A stretch of 41,821 nt of DNA from Dehalococcoidales bacterium (GCA_016783135.1 JADHXC010000015.1:1-41821), one strand, 5' to 3'; positions 30,947-40,361 are shown, numbered from the stretch's first letter. Numbers and translations: made by a program. The notes: a model not told the origin generated them from the letters alone.

Positions 30947-33385
30947 TCACACCAAGTCCCGCTCGAGACTGCGCACTACTTCGCCAAAATACCACACAGC
31001 TAGGTCCTCATCTTCAGCTTCAGTGCTGTCATCTAGTGCGTCGAGGCTCACCGCTATGGGAACGCTGTCCAGCACCATATCCCTGGACCACCATTCAATG
31101 GCCGCGGAGCTGGTGCTCTCGCATTTGTTGCGAAGTGGGGTATCCTGAGAGAACTCCTTATGAGTCATGAACATTATCCTCGAACACCCAACGTGGTTGG
31201 CGAGTGTCACGTACTTCATAGCCTGTTCCTCGCTCAGTTCCTCACCAAGCCCTTTGCATTCCGCAACAACTAGCCGTTCATCCTTGACAGCCACCAGATC
31301 AAGCTCCATGTGGGCAATACCGGTTGCCTTCGCAACCCCGTCTTGCAAGGCATGAATCTCGACACCAGGGTAGTATCCCATTACTACTGCACCCTGTACC
31401 TCGGGCACTGCTACATCGCCAGCGTATCCCAATAGCGCCGGCCCTTCGCTCTGCCAACGGAGGTGAACGGCATTCATCAACAGGAGATGGTCGATAACAC
31501 CCTGATCAAGCCCCCTTGCGTAGAGTTCGTTCACTCGGTATTGCCAGTCTGTGCGGTCCGGCATCAGGGGCACAGCTTGCTCGGTTTGACAGCCATCACA
31601 TCGCCAGCGCTTGGTCAACCGGTCCAGTGCGTACCATTCTTTGAGTTGACATGTGGGGCATTTCATCTCCACACCGCGGGACACGATGTTCCTGTCGAGT
31701 AGCCAGTCAAGGAGGGCCATGCCCTTCTGGTGTTCCCAGAATTCTTTCAGCTGACCGTGGGTCTTGGCAGGACGCCGGGCCTCGAAAACCCTCTCCTCGG
31801 GGAGAAGAGACATACTTCTCAGAGCATCAAAGACCTTGCTGCTGGCCAGTACTCGCATATTGCCCAGCCCACCAAGCAAGTTCAACACACCTACTGCCAA
31901 CCTACCCTTGTCCGAGGGCGAGCATTCGTATCCGGCATCCGCGAACAGCGACGCAAGGACGGCCCAGCCACTTGGCACGCTGATTCCCACTCTAGCTGGC
32001 CAAAGCGATGGCGTGACGTGCCTTGCATACCCCGTTCTCGTCTTCCTCGGTGAAGGGGAGAGCCGTTGCGCCTCCAGAGAAGGACTCTGCGGGATTCTGG
32101 TACGCGCCAGTGAGACCTCCCAGTGAACCTCGTCCAGCGGACCGAATCCCTCAAGAGTTCTGGGACGAGGCAAACGCAAATGGGCTACGCCATCCGAGAG
32201 CACAACTTCGCTCGTGTCCATGCTGTGGTAGTGGCCCCATCGCCCTGAGACGAATCGGCCCAGACCCCGCGTCACGAACTGGGCGCCTGTGATGCCCTTT
32301 CCCAGCCTTGTCTTGAGAACCTCATCCTGCACGGACGTGCTCACCACATACGCACACTGCCTTTGCCTGGGAAGAAGCGACGAGCCCAACCGGTCCTCCA
32401 AACCAAGTGCAGCCTGGGCCGCTTCAAGCCCCTCGCTGGTCTCCAGGATGCTGAGTGGTATCCACAATGGGAGGAACCGCTGATATGGCCGCTCCATTCT
32501 GAGGACCCAGTAGAGACACAGGTCAGACACGGACCCATCGTCGCCGGTGACGAGGATTCGGTGTTGAAAGGGCTCATCGCTCTGCGGGTCTTCAACGGTT
32601 CCCCCGCCGAGGTCGTAGGCCGGCCCGTGGGGGACGAGCCCCAGCTTCGTCAGGTTCAGCAAACTGTGGTACCGAGAGGCACCTGACGCGTCTGGCGCCT
32701 TGGACGACAGCAATTCCGCGAGTGCCTGGGACGGAGTCGAAGGGTCGACGTCGACCAGCCTCGCGTAGTGAGAGTATCTCGTCTCACTCGACCACCCGTT
32801 TGCCGCTAGGAGCCGACCAGCAAACTGCTCATTGAGCCTTCCGAACTGTGCGTACACGGGAAGCCGCAAAGGGTTGGACGATGGCTCCATGGACGGCGAG
32901 GCGACATTGGCACCGGCCAGAGGTACTATCATCTGCACGGGGCTGGCGGCCAAGCCCACGACGACGGAACCGGTAGTTATCTCCTCCACCTCATACAGCA
33001 CACCCCGCCCGAACGCTCTCAGTGCCGTGTACTGCATCGTGCCAACGACGAGGAGACTGTCCTGCGGATTCTCCCACCGGTGTACATCTTGCCCTGCGCG
33101 CTCGAAGCGTTCGCGAGTCTCTTCATCCAGGCCCGCGCAGTCCACCACGGTGTCAGGGTCCAGCTTTCCTAGGATGCCTCGCCATGTCTCCGAAAGCCCG
33201 CGCTTGCGCGAATACGGAATAAGCGGGTTCAAGACCCCGCCCCAAGTCAGACAGCAAGCCTCGATTGCGCGCAGGGCGGTCTCAGGGTCGTCGTCCGGTA
33301 TGATGTAGGCCACGCGTGTGGGCCTGATGGCGACTGTGCCCTCGTTCCTCCCCTGCACACGCTCTCTAGAGAGTATCCACTCCAT
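30947..33385 (-). CDS. Large zinc-ribbon plus PD-(D/E)XK protein, uncharacterised N-terminal region
   Basis: 812 residues. N-terminal segment RPTRVAYIIPDDDPETALRA leads into TWGGVLNPLIPY (about 21-58), an alpha/beta pattern I cannot place. A long middle region (about 60-570) contains GDDGSVSDLCLYWVLR (about 281-296). A zinc ribbon has C576/C579 and C596/C599. The C-terminus has E694-L-D696 then VVAEC-K711 (E709-x-K711), a clear PD-(D/E)XK core, plus QAMKYVTLANHVGCSRIMFM after it. No TM. ATG start with GGGGAG 10 nt upstream. Third gene of the methylase/helicase cassette on the same strand. Likely nuclease effector or target-recognition component; the N-terminal function is unknown. Confidence 0.75.
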   Translation of the reverse strand: MEWILSRERVQGRNEGTVAIRPTRVAYIIPDDDPETALRAIEACCLTWGGVLNPLIPYSRKRGLSETWRGILGKLDPDTVVDCAGLDEETRERFERAGQDVHRWENPQDSLLVVGTMQYTALRAFGRGVLYEVEEITTGSVVVGLAASPVQMIVPLAGANVASPSMEPSSNPLRLPVYAQFGRLNEQFAGRLLAANGWSSETRYSHYARLVDVDPSTPSQALAELLSSKAPDASGASRYHSLLNLTKLGLVPHGPAYDLGGGTVEDPQSDEPFQHRILVTGDDGSVSDLCLYWVLRMERPYQRFLPLWIPLSILETSEGLEAAQAALGLEDRLGSSLLPRQRQCAYVVSTSVQDEVLKTRLGKGITGAQFVTRGLGRFVSGRWGHYHSMDTSEVVLSDGVAHLRLPRPRTLEGFGPLDEVHWEVSLARTRIPQSPSLEAQRLSPSPRKTRTGYARHVTPSLWPARVGISVPSGWAVLASLFADAGYECSPSDKGRLAVGVLNLLGGLGNMRVLASSKVFDALRSMSLLPEERVFEARRPAKTHGQLKEFWEHQKGMALLDWLLDRNIVSRGVEMKCPTCQLKEWYALDRLTKRWRCDGCQTEQAVPLMPDRTDWQYRVNELYARGLDQGVIDHLLLMNAVHLRWQSEGPALLGYAGDVAVPEVQGAVVMGYYPGVEIHALQDGVAKATGIAHMELDLVAVKDERLVVAECKGLGEELSEEQAMKYVTLANHVGCSRIMFMTHKEFSQDTPLRNKCESTSSAAIEWWSRDMVLDSVPIAVSLDALDDSTEAEDEDLAVWYFGEVVRSLERDLV

Positions 33386-33414
33386 AAACTGCAGGCTCCC
33401 CGGTCTGTGGGTAC

Positions 33415-33480
33415 CTAGAACTCAATCTCCCCCGGCTCTACTCCCAGAGCCGCCGCCAGCTTACGGATCGTCAGGCCGAA
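33415..33480 (-). pseudogene. Remnant of an XRE regulator C-terminus
   Basis: On the minus strand this reads LTIRKLAAALGVEPGEIEF followed by a stop, almost the same as the last residues of the XRE protein at 21924-22106 (TIRKLAAALEVEPGEIEF). The HTH itself is missing; instead a 38-codon open frame (33471-33587, MVEENNGGLSRTEHV...) precedes it in another frame. It lies in the 220-bp gap between the helicase and zinc-ribbon nuclease genes, so an XRE gene probably once sat here. Confidence 0.6.
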
Positions 33481-33606
33481 GAAGAGTCAGTGTCATAGTC
33501 GGGTAGCTCCGTAAGTCCCATACGGTGATCCATGTCCTGTCTGACGTGTTCGGTCCGACTGAGTCCTCCATTATTCTCTTCCACCATTTTCTCAAATCCT
33601 GCACTC

Positions 33607-36600
33607 TCACAGAAGCCCTTCGCTGCAGACAATCCGAACAACCTCAGTCTCCATTGTAGAGTCCCCTCCCTCATCCTCTGCTGGAGGAGCAAGCCGATAG
33701 CGCGCCCGCAGGGCCTCCAGCCGTCGAACGAGGCCGGTCCCTTCCAGGCGCAATTCGCGGATGTCCCGCAACTCTGGTAGCACCGACTCCGGTAGATTGC
33801 CCAAAAAAACCTGGCGCAATACGGTGATACGCTGGAGTTCTTCAGAATCCTCTTTGGCATCCTCACGAGCAAGGTTGAGGTGCTTCGAGAGATAACGACG
33901 CAATCGGGAGTCCGACCCAGGGCGACGACTCCTCCCCAGTCGATGCTCGGCGTCCTGTCGGAACTGATGGTATCCTGCCATCACACGGTCATTGTGTTTC
34001 TCCGGCAACTTCCGTCCCGGTGTCGAAGAGTTGCACTGAAGGACTGCAATCAACTGTGACGGTGTGATGGACCTGGGCGTCAGCCTATCGTCGACAGCAT
34101 ACGACCAGGTGACACCAGTAGCGTTCAACAAGACTACGCTCTCAGCTGGCCGAGGGTCGTCAAAGGGCGATTCAATGCCCTGTTCCTGCGTGGGAGTCAT
34201 CATCGGCATCTGTGCCCCTTCAATCTCCAGAATCTGCTGCGTATATCGCTGTCCTTCCGCATCCTTTGATTCTGATGGTTTTTGCTTTACTGGCTTCGCT
34301 GCCCTGATGCCGTCCGGCAGGTTCGTGATAGTCTCCCACAACGTGGGGTCTTCTGCCTGAAGCTGTTGAAGGAGGGCAACTCCCACCTGGTGAGCGGCGA
34401 CATCATCCAGTCCATCATCATCGTCATCAGGTAATTGGCCCTTAACGTAAATGCGGTACATTGCCTTGGTATTCAGCTTCTCCCTGGTATCCAGAAGCCT
34501 GTTGTCCAGTCCAATCAGGTCGTGGAACGATTGAATCCTGTTCAGCAACCGCTCAGTGAGGGACAACGTATTGTCAATGTCGGTGTCCGGCCACATGTTA
34601 TTAAGGTGTATCTCCGTGTAGTCCGTGCCGATCCGGTCCACTCGGCCGAATCTCTGTATCATACGTACCGGATTCCAGTGCAGGTCGTAGTTTAGCACGC
34701 GACCACAGTCTTGTAGATTCTGGCCTTCCGATACCACGTCAGTGGCAATGAGCATCCTTACCTCAGGGCCGGACATCCGCTCAATCCTCTTGCCATCTCG
34801 GTCTTTCTTCAAGTTGGCATCCGGTGCAAACCGCTTCAAAACGCTCTCCACCTGGTCGCGGTTACTCCCGCTCAGTCGTGCGATTGACCGGTCTTTGCCG
34901 CCCGGGTTCAGTTGCTCGAAGAGGTATTCGACTGTCGTCTCAGCTTCTGAGAAGATCACGATCTTCTCGTCTTTATGCAGGCTTGCGATGAACTTCTTGA
35001 GGGAAATGAGCTTGTCGTCATCATCTGGTCCGATACCAACCATGGATTGATGAACGCCAAATAGGATGGAGTAGTCTGCGTCAAGGTCCTCGATCCACCC
35101 GACTATGTCGAAATCGTCTGTAGGATGTACGAGCTTCGACCGAGGCTCATCAGCCTCGGTACGGCGGCTCTCTTCAGCCTGCAGGCTCTCCAGTGTTTCT
35201 TCGGGATCAAAACTGTCTCCAGCCAAGAGCTTGGTCGCCGTTTGGCCGATGGGCACATAGTCCGCTTCCAGGGCGCTCTTGAAGTTCCGATTGCTGGCCA
35301 TAAGAGACTCCAGGGTTGAACGAAAAGCCGCAACGCTGGACTCCAACCGTTTTACCAACAGCGCGCCCATCAGTGCTGCGATACGGTTCCGCGCTCGGTA
35401 CAGGTCTCGGTACTGGGCCTTACCCTGAGCCGATGGCTTTATGTATTCGGTAACCCGGTAGCGGGCCGCCTTGTGTTGCTTGAGTCTATTCAGGAGGTCA
35501 TCAAAAGACCCGGTCTTGGCGTAAACGTGATCCAGCAGGTATGGAATGCTCTTCAGCCTGGGAACGGGGAACTGCACTGGTTTGCCGTTGACCTCAGCCT
35601 TGTCTCCGTACAGCTCTCTGATATCCCGTCTCCGGCGGCGGATGAACACCGGCGTTAGCACCCGCTCAATCTCAGCTTTCGGATACTTGGGCTCAGGAGG
35701 CCGCGTAGGCGCACCTTCGTTCTTCTTGCCCTTCACCTGCCACAGCGTGTATGCCGATTGCCAGTTCTCGAAGTCAATCCGGTATTGGTGCCATGCCTGG
35801 ACGGCGGCGAAGTATTCCTCAAGTGCCAGCGGCTCCAGATTGAGCCCGTGGTCTACCTCATCCAGGAAGAGGCGTAATTGACGGTAGATGTCCCGCGGTC
35901 CAAGGTTCTGTGGGGTGGCTGATAGCAGAACCACCTTGTGGTCTCCACCGTCCAGATACTCCGACAACGCCCGATAGCGACGGTTCAGGTTCCGGAAGTT
36001 GTGGGCTTCATCGACCAGCACGGGCCCTCGGTTGCCATAAATCTCTTCTAGGACCAGACCGGGGCCCTCCACCGACTCGTCGAGGTATTCCTCCGCTTCT
36101 TCGTCCCACCGGGCTGAGGGCTTTGGGATTATGCGAGACATTGAGACCACGGCGGCCCCCAACTGGAATAGCTCATTCATGCGCTCCCACATGGGCACGA
36201 GGCCGGCAGGACAGACAATCAGCGGGTCTCCTTTCTCAGTGTAACGAAGCTGGCGGAGTATCTCCGCACCGATATAGGATTTACCCAGCCCGACAACATC
36301 GCCTATGAAGCAGCCACCATGCAGGTCAATCATCCTAAGTGCCCGGCGGACGGCATCCAACTGGAAGTTGGCCAGTTTTGGCTCCCGTGGTGGTGGCGGC
36401 GCTGGCAGGGCACCGATAACCTCGTCCCCGTATAACTCGTACAGCGCCTTCAGGTACACGTGATATGGTGGGGTCTCCGCCAGGGGCCACGAGCGGTTGA
36501 GTTCCGTCATGAAGTCCTCGGTGATATCCGCAGAGTCTGCCCAAAGGGCCTTGAACCAGTCTTTGAGTGCCTGCATCTCACCGTCGCCGGTGACACGGAC

Positions 36601-37137
36601 GTTGAGTTCGGTGTTGCCCTCGAAGCCGGCCAGTGAGAAGTTCGAGGAGCCGACAATGGCAGAGCCAGGGTCGACTGAACCGTCCGGGTACCAGCAGAGG
36701 TAGGCCTTCGCGTGCAGCGGGCTCTTCAGGTAGGCGTGGACCTGGACCTTATCAGCAGCGATGAGGTCCCGCAGTGCAGCTACCGCATGCTCGGAACCTT
36801 CTGTCTGCGGTAATTGGCTCACTCCCTTGCCTACGTCCTGTACCACCTGTCCGGCCGCTTGCCGTAGCTCACTCCGACGCATTGTCTGGCCGAGTTCCAG
36901 GTGCGCCTTTAAGGCCTCAGCTTGTTGAAGGCCCAGCGCGACCTCCTCCAGTACTTTGCGGTCGGCACGCCCCACCAGGATGCGGACCTGGTCCAGCCGT
37001 GATAGGTCCTCGGCTACTGCCTCGAAACCGGAGATGAAGAAGAAGCCGACGGCTATGTCCGCTCGGGCTGACCCGCCCAGCATTTCCTTGAAACGCTGGA
37101 TTAGGGTAGGGTCAGTGTTGGCGTGTAGTATGTTCAT
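33607..37137 (-). CDS. PLD-nuclease / SNF2-family helicase fusion
   Basis: 1176 residues. Residues 1-200: a phospholipase-D-type nuclease domain with LHAKAYL (H142, K144) and GSSNFSLAGFEGNTELN (N166, E177), a single HxK motif of the kind that dimerises to make an active site. Residues about 255-900: superfamily 2 helicase with Walker A GLGKS (283-287), DEAH (376-379), SAT (406-408), then VVSEGQNLQDC and QRFGRVDRIG in the second RecA lobe. The C-terminal about 250 residues are helical and charged. ATG start at 37137 with GAGGAT about 6 nt upstream. It sits between the adenine methylase and the zinc-ribbon nuclease. Likely ATP-dependent translocation plus DNA cleavage; comparators are DISARM helicase/PLD genes and NgoAVII/CglI-type enzymes. 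Confidence 0.87.
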   Translation of the reverse strand: MNILHANTDPTLIQRFKEMLGGSARADIAVGFFFISGFEAVAEDLSRLDQVRILVGRADRKVLEEVALGLQQAEALKAHLELGQTMRRSELRQAAGQVVQDVGKGVSQLPQTEGSEHAVAALRDLIAADKVQVHAYLKSPLHAKAYLCWYPDGSVDPGSAIVGSSNFSLAGFEGNTELNVRVTGDGEMQALKDWFKALWADSADITEDFMTELNRSWPLAETPPYHVYLKALYELYGDEVIGALPAPPPPREPKLANFQLDAVRRALRMIDLHGGCFIGDVVGLGKSYIGAEILRQLRYTEKGDPLIVCPAGLVPMWERMNELFQLGAAVVSMSRIIPKPSARWDEEAEEYLDESVEGPGLVLEEIYGNRGPVLVDEAHNFRNLNRRYRALSEYLDGGDHKVVLLSATPQNLGPRDIYRQLRLFLDEVDHGLNLEPLALEEYFAAVQAWHQYRIDFENWQSAYTLWQVKGKKNEGAPTRPPEPKYPKAEIERVLTPVFIRRRRRDIRELYGDKAEVNGKPVQFPVPRLKSIPYLLDHVYAKTGSFDDLLNRLKQHKAARYRVTEYIKPSAQGKAQYRDLYRARNRIAALMGALLVKRLESSVAAFRSTLESLMASNRNFKSALEADYVPIGQTATKLLAGDSFDPEETLESLQAEESRRTEADEPRSKLVHPTDDFDIVGWIEDLDADYSILFGVHQSMVGIGPDDDDKLISLKKFIASLHKDEKIVIFSEAETTVEYLFEQLNPGGKDRSIARLSGSNRDQVESVLKRFAPDANLKKDRDGKRIERMSGPEVRMLIATDVVSEGQNLQDCGRVLNYDLHWNPVRMIQRFGRVDRIGTDYTEIHLNNMWPDTDIDNTLSLTERLLNRIQSFHDLIGLDNRLLDTREKLNTKAMYRIYVKGQLPDDDDDGLDDVAAHQVGVALLQQLQAEDPTLWETITNLPDGIRAAKPVKQKPSESKDAEGQRYTQQILEIEGAQMPMMTPTQEQGIESPFDDPRPAESVVLLNATGVTWSYAVDDRLTPRSITPSQLIAVLQCNSSTPGRKLPEKHNDRVMAGYHQFRQDAEHRLGRSRRPGSDSRLRRYLSKHLNLAREDAKEDSEELQRITVLRQVFLGNLPESVLPELRDIRELRLEGTGLVRRLEALRARYRLAPPAEDEGGDSTMETEVVRIVCSEGLL

Positions 37138-37146
37138 GCATATCCT

Positions 37147-37233
37147 CTATGCAGATGAATTCGTTATCTCCTTGGCCCTCATTCTTGCTCCGCGCTGCCC
37201 TAGCACCGCCTCAGCCGCCTCGACGAAAGTCAT
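37147..37233 (-). pseudogene. Truncated HARE-HTH mini-ORF
   Basis: A 28-codon frame starting ATG at 37233 encodes MTFVEAAEAVLGQRGARM then RAKEIT and soon stops. This is the characteristic first half of the HARE-HTH (HB1/ASXL/restriction-endonuclease helix-turn-helix) domain, normally about 70 residues. It fills the 112-nt gap between the methylase stop and the helicase start. Either a decayed regulator or DNA-binding component, or a leader peptide. It ends 10 nt before the helicase ATG, so translational coupling is possible. Confidence 0.6.
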
Positions 37234-37249
37234 CACTGCTACACTCCTA

Positions 37250-40180
37250 CTAGCCTGGCCTTGCCAGCCAAGTGTGAATATTGTCCTGTTCGCCTGCTCC
37301 AATCCCGTACACTTGGTACACTAGTGAGTCAAGTCGCTGTTCCAGTTTCTCCGTTGGGCCACTAGTATCCTCAACTTCGGTAACAAGCCGTTCGACCTCA
37401 TTGCGCACCGCCCAGTCTTCAGGGACACACAGTGGAAGTTCTCTTAGGCCGGATAGCGTGATCTGGCGGAAGTCGTCCTTCGTAGCTGCAGCCGACCGTG
37501 ATAAGTACAGATACGACATCAGTTCGGAGTTGAGGACGGCCAAGAGCCAAACCAAGCAACTTGAGTCTTGGTGACTCTTCAGCTTGATGGAGTAGAGATC
37601 CTTCTTTGAACAGAATGATGCGTCTGTCCGCGCAGCCTGCAGACGATTAGCACGGCTCACGATCCTTCTCAGGAGAATCCGCTCTCCCTCATGGTACCGC
37701 CTATCTAAATCCGCCACGTGGACGAAGCGGCAGTCCTTTCCTGGCACTACTCTATACCTGTAAACGTTTCCAGTGAAATACTCCACTGCGCCAGCCGCAG
37801 GATGTTCGAGAATCGTGTACAGGTAGGCTTCGATTCCTCGTTTTGTGTCGGCCATGTGACCGAGGGGGCTGGTCTCACCTAGTAAACTGCTGAGCAACTC
37901 CGTGCCTTTTGAGGTCAGTGGTATCCGATGGAGCGCGTCTGATGTCACTAGTTTCCAAGGTATTGTCTCCAGTTTGGAGGCGATGTTGTCGAAGTCGACG
38001 CCCCCTTTCTTATCTAGGGTGGCGATCAGAAGAGCCTGGGCCTGATTTGACCGAGAGACATGCGCAATAGTGACTGCAGTGTCAACGTACGGTGTGTCAA
38101 ATACATCGTACGGGAGATTTACGATGACTTGTGGCTGCGCACGACTCATGAGAGCCTTCCTGAAGGCTGCAAACCGCTCGCCAGTTTCCCAAGATGTTGG
38201 TGTGATGTATGCGAATGTACCGGTTGGCGCCAACTCAGTGGCTAGCAGCATGAATGCCGTGTAGGAATCACGAGCCTTGGTGACATTCGAGTAACGAGAC
38301 ATCGCTTCAATGCCGTAGGGAGGATTGGCTACCACCACATCGAACCCACCGTTCTGATCGAATACTTCGGAGAAGCTAATTCGCCAGTCAACCGCATCAT
38401 CCGGCGCTGGAGAGAACGCGAGAGCTGCCTTCAAGTTGGCCATTTCCCCTCGAATCTCTTCAGCCAGTTGGCGCTTGTCAGCATCACCAGGGTACATGTG
38501 CCGGTGCTTCAGGTCTGCTAGCTTCCCTGATACTGAGCGTGCTTGCTCACGGAACATCTCATATTGCGGGTTGAGTTCGGAAGGATTGGGGTCTGGTGCG
38601 GTCAGACTGTCCCCACATACAATCTTAAAATCCAGGTTTGGTAGCGGTAGGGGCGGAAATGACTCATAGTCGATAGCTAGAGAGAGCCACAGACGAAGCA
38701 TGGCTATGTTCACCGCGAACTGGTCTATATCCGCACCGTAGACATTCTTCTCAATGATACGGAGCTTGAGGTCGTAGAGGCTCTTGGCGTCCATAAGGAG
38801 CTTCTCGCTGTACAGGGCTGTCTCCAGTTCGACAAGTTCGTGCATCATTCCCAGGAGGTAAGCACCGGAACCACAGGCTGGGTCTACCACCTTGATATCC
38901 TCCAGCGCCTTCCGTACCGCCTCGGCGCTGGTCAGATTGAGTCCTGACACGTCGTGCTGGTCCACGAAGTGCTGTACTGCCTCTGCAGGTAGATTGGAAG
39001 CTTTCCCCTGGAGGTAGCCCTTCAGCGCCTCCCGGCACATGAACGAGACGACAGGACGCGGCGTATAGTAGGAACCCGATTCGTGGCGTCCCGTCACCAA
39101 TTCCTCAAAGACCTTCCCCAGCATTTCTGGGTCGACAGCCACTTCCTGGTCCAGTGGCGTGGACTCCATTACCGTGAAGTTATAGCATTCAAATAGGTCT
39201 CGGAGTATCGCCGATACCGCTTCATCGGGGATAGTGATATCCGGTTTTTTGTCATACTCTTCCTCGGTGAATAGACCGCCGTTCAGGAATGGCACGTCGC
39301 CTATCAGAGCATGGATTGCCGGATTGTCCTTGGCCAGGTCAGCCGAGCGGTAATTGTTGAGCCCAACAAAGAACAGAAGCTTCAGGCGTTCCTCATAGAA
39401 GCTCACGCTACTCTTGTTCTCCTGGTAGTCTTTCCACAAGGCTGCCAGGTAGTCAGGGTTCCCGTTAAATCTGAGCCAGCCCTTACGGGACAGGAAATAA
39501 ATAAACATAAGCCGGTTAAAAAGAGTCTGGACAAAGAGCTTCTGCGCCTCACGACCATCTTCAGTGTTAGGGAAGCCCTTGACGAGTCCCTGAACGCGCT
39601 CGAAGACATCTCGATACTGCTGGAAGAAGGCTGTTGTAACAGCTTCAACGTTGAATGCTTCTTCCAGAGCTAAGCGTATGTCTCTCTTTTTCTGCCATTC
39701 GTGGTAGATGTTAGATAATTGCTGGAGGGCGGTCCGTCGAGGTAGGTCCCGCTCAATGACCATGCGGCGCAACGCAGGGGTGGAGCCCGCAAACTTTGGG
39801 AGGATAACGTGTAGCTGGGAGGCTCCGCCTCCAGCCTGCTCGCTGGTCATGAGTAAGAGCATGTCGTCGCCCAACTGGTTGGCGATGAGCTTGGCGGCTG
39901 CCACGGCTTCGGCTTTCCGGACTCGGGTTGTGCCGGGTATCTGAAGGGGCACATAGACGATGTTGACTCCCTCCATTGAGGCAATGCGGTCAGCATCGGA
40001 GGGGAGAGTGACGTTCTGCGGTGCTTTGTCGAGACTGACCCTGCCGGTGGCGGGATTGAAATCGAATTTCTCGGTGAAGAGTTGGCGAAGCCGATGGGGG
40101 CGCTCGGAAGAAATGGCGTCAAAGAAGCGTTGAAGATGGCCATCTAACTCTTGAGCATCCCGTGTGTCGATGATGGGCAC
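37250..40180 (-). CDS. Eco57I-type N6-adenine DNA methyltransferase
   Basis: 976 residues. Methylase motif I DPACGSGAYL (433-442), preceded by the GSYYTPRPVVSFM segment (369-381), and catalytic motif IV NPPY (619-622) are intact. A C-terminal TaqI/Eco57I-like specificity domain follows (about 760-960). The N-terminal 200 residues lack a PD-(D/E)XK nuclease core, so unlike type IIG enzymes it should only methylate. Cleavage would come from the PLD-helicase and zinc-ribbon nuclease downstream. GTG start at 40180 with AAGGAGG 6 nt upstream. First gene of the minus-strand block, with its own promoter at 40257-40285. Confidence 0.9.
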   Translation of the reverse strand: MPIIDTRDAQELDGHLQRFFDAISSERPHRLRQLFTEKFDFNPATGRVSLDKAPQNVTLPSDADRIASMEGVNIVYVPLQIPGTTRVRKAEAVAAAKLIANQLGDDMLLLMTSEQAGGGASQLHVILPKFAGSTPALRRMVIERDLPRRTALQQLSNIYHEWQKKRDIRLALEEAFNVEAVTTAFFQQYRDVFERVQGLVKGFPNTEDGREAQKLFVQTLFNRLMFIYFLSRKGWLRFNGNPDYLAALWKDYQENKSSVSFYEERLKLLFFVGLNNYRSADLAKDNPAIHALIGDVPFLNGGLFTEEEYDKKPDITIPDEAVSAILRDLFECYNFTVMESTPLDQEVAVDPEMLGKVFEELVTGRHESGSYYTPRPVVSFMCREALKGYLQGKASNLPAEAVQHFVDQHDVSGLNLTSAEAVRKALEDIKVVDPACGSGAYLLGMMHELVELETALYSEKLLMDAKSLYDLKLRIIEKNVYGADIDQFAVNIAMLRLWLSLAIDYESFPPLPLPNLDFKIVCGDSLTAPDPNPSELNPQYEMFREQARSVSGKLADLKHRHMYPGDADKRQLAEEIRGEMANLKAALAFSPAPDDAVDWRISFSEVFDQNGGFDVVVANPPYGIEAMSRYSNVTKARDSYTAFMLLATELAPTGTFAYITPTSWETGERFAAFRKALMSRAQPQVIVNLPYDVFDTPYVDTAVTIAHVSRSNQAQALLIATLDKKGGVDFDNIASKLETIPWKLVTSDALHRIPLTSKGTELLSSLLGETSPLGHMADTKRGIEAYLYTILEHPAAGAVEYFTGNVYRYRVVPGKDCRFVHVADLDRRYHEGERILLRRIVSRANRLQAARTDASFCSKKDLYSIKLKSHQDSSCLVWLLAVLNSELMSYLYLSRSAAATKDDFRQITLSGLRELPLCVPEDWAVRNEVERLVTEVEDTSGPTEKLEQRLDSLVYQVYGIGAGEQDNIHTWLARPG

Positions 40181-40256
40181 CCTATTCCTCCTTACACCTT
40201 GGTGGGAGTTATGGGCTTGCTCCTCTTTCAGAAAAGAAATTCTTCAGGTCACGCCA

Positions 40257-40285
40257 ATTATACGCTCATGTTCGCTTATGGGCAA
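40257..40285 (-). promoter_or_regulatory. Sigma-70 promoter of the methylase cassette
   Basis: On the minus strand TTGCCC (40285-40280), exact 17-nt spacer, perfect TATAAT (40262-40257). Predicted start of transcription near 40250 gives a leader of about 70 nt to the methylase GTG. Confidence 0.6.
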
Positions 40286-40361
40286 GGGGGTACCCTTTTG
40301 GGGCGTCTCAGAGATTCGACTGGAAACAGGCTAAAGGTAACAACATAGCGTGATGTTACCT

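Noticed and set aside
33471-33587. 38-codon frame (MVEENNGGLSRTEHV...) as an independent small gene
   Set aside because: Weak ribosome site and immediate adjacency to an XRE remnant in another frame; more likely part of the same decayed stretch. Kept only as a note.
37250-40180. Type IIG single-chain restriction-modification enzyme
   Set aside because: The N-terminal region lacks a PD-(D/E)XK nuclease core, so the protein is called as a methylase only.
30947-40180. Canonical DISARM or BREX system
   Set aside because: No DUF1998 (DrmB), DrmA, PglZ or BrxC-like gene is present, and the third gene does not match either system; only partial resemblance of components.
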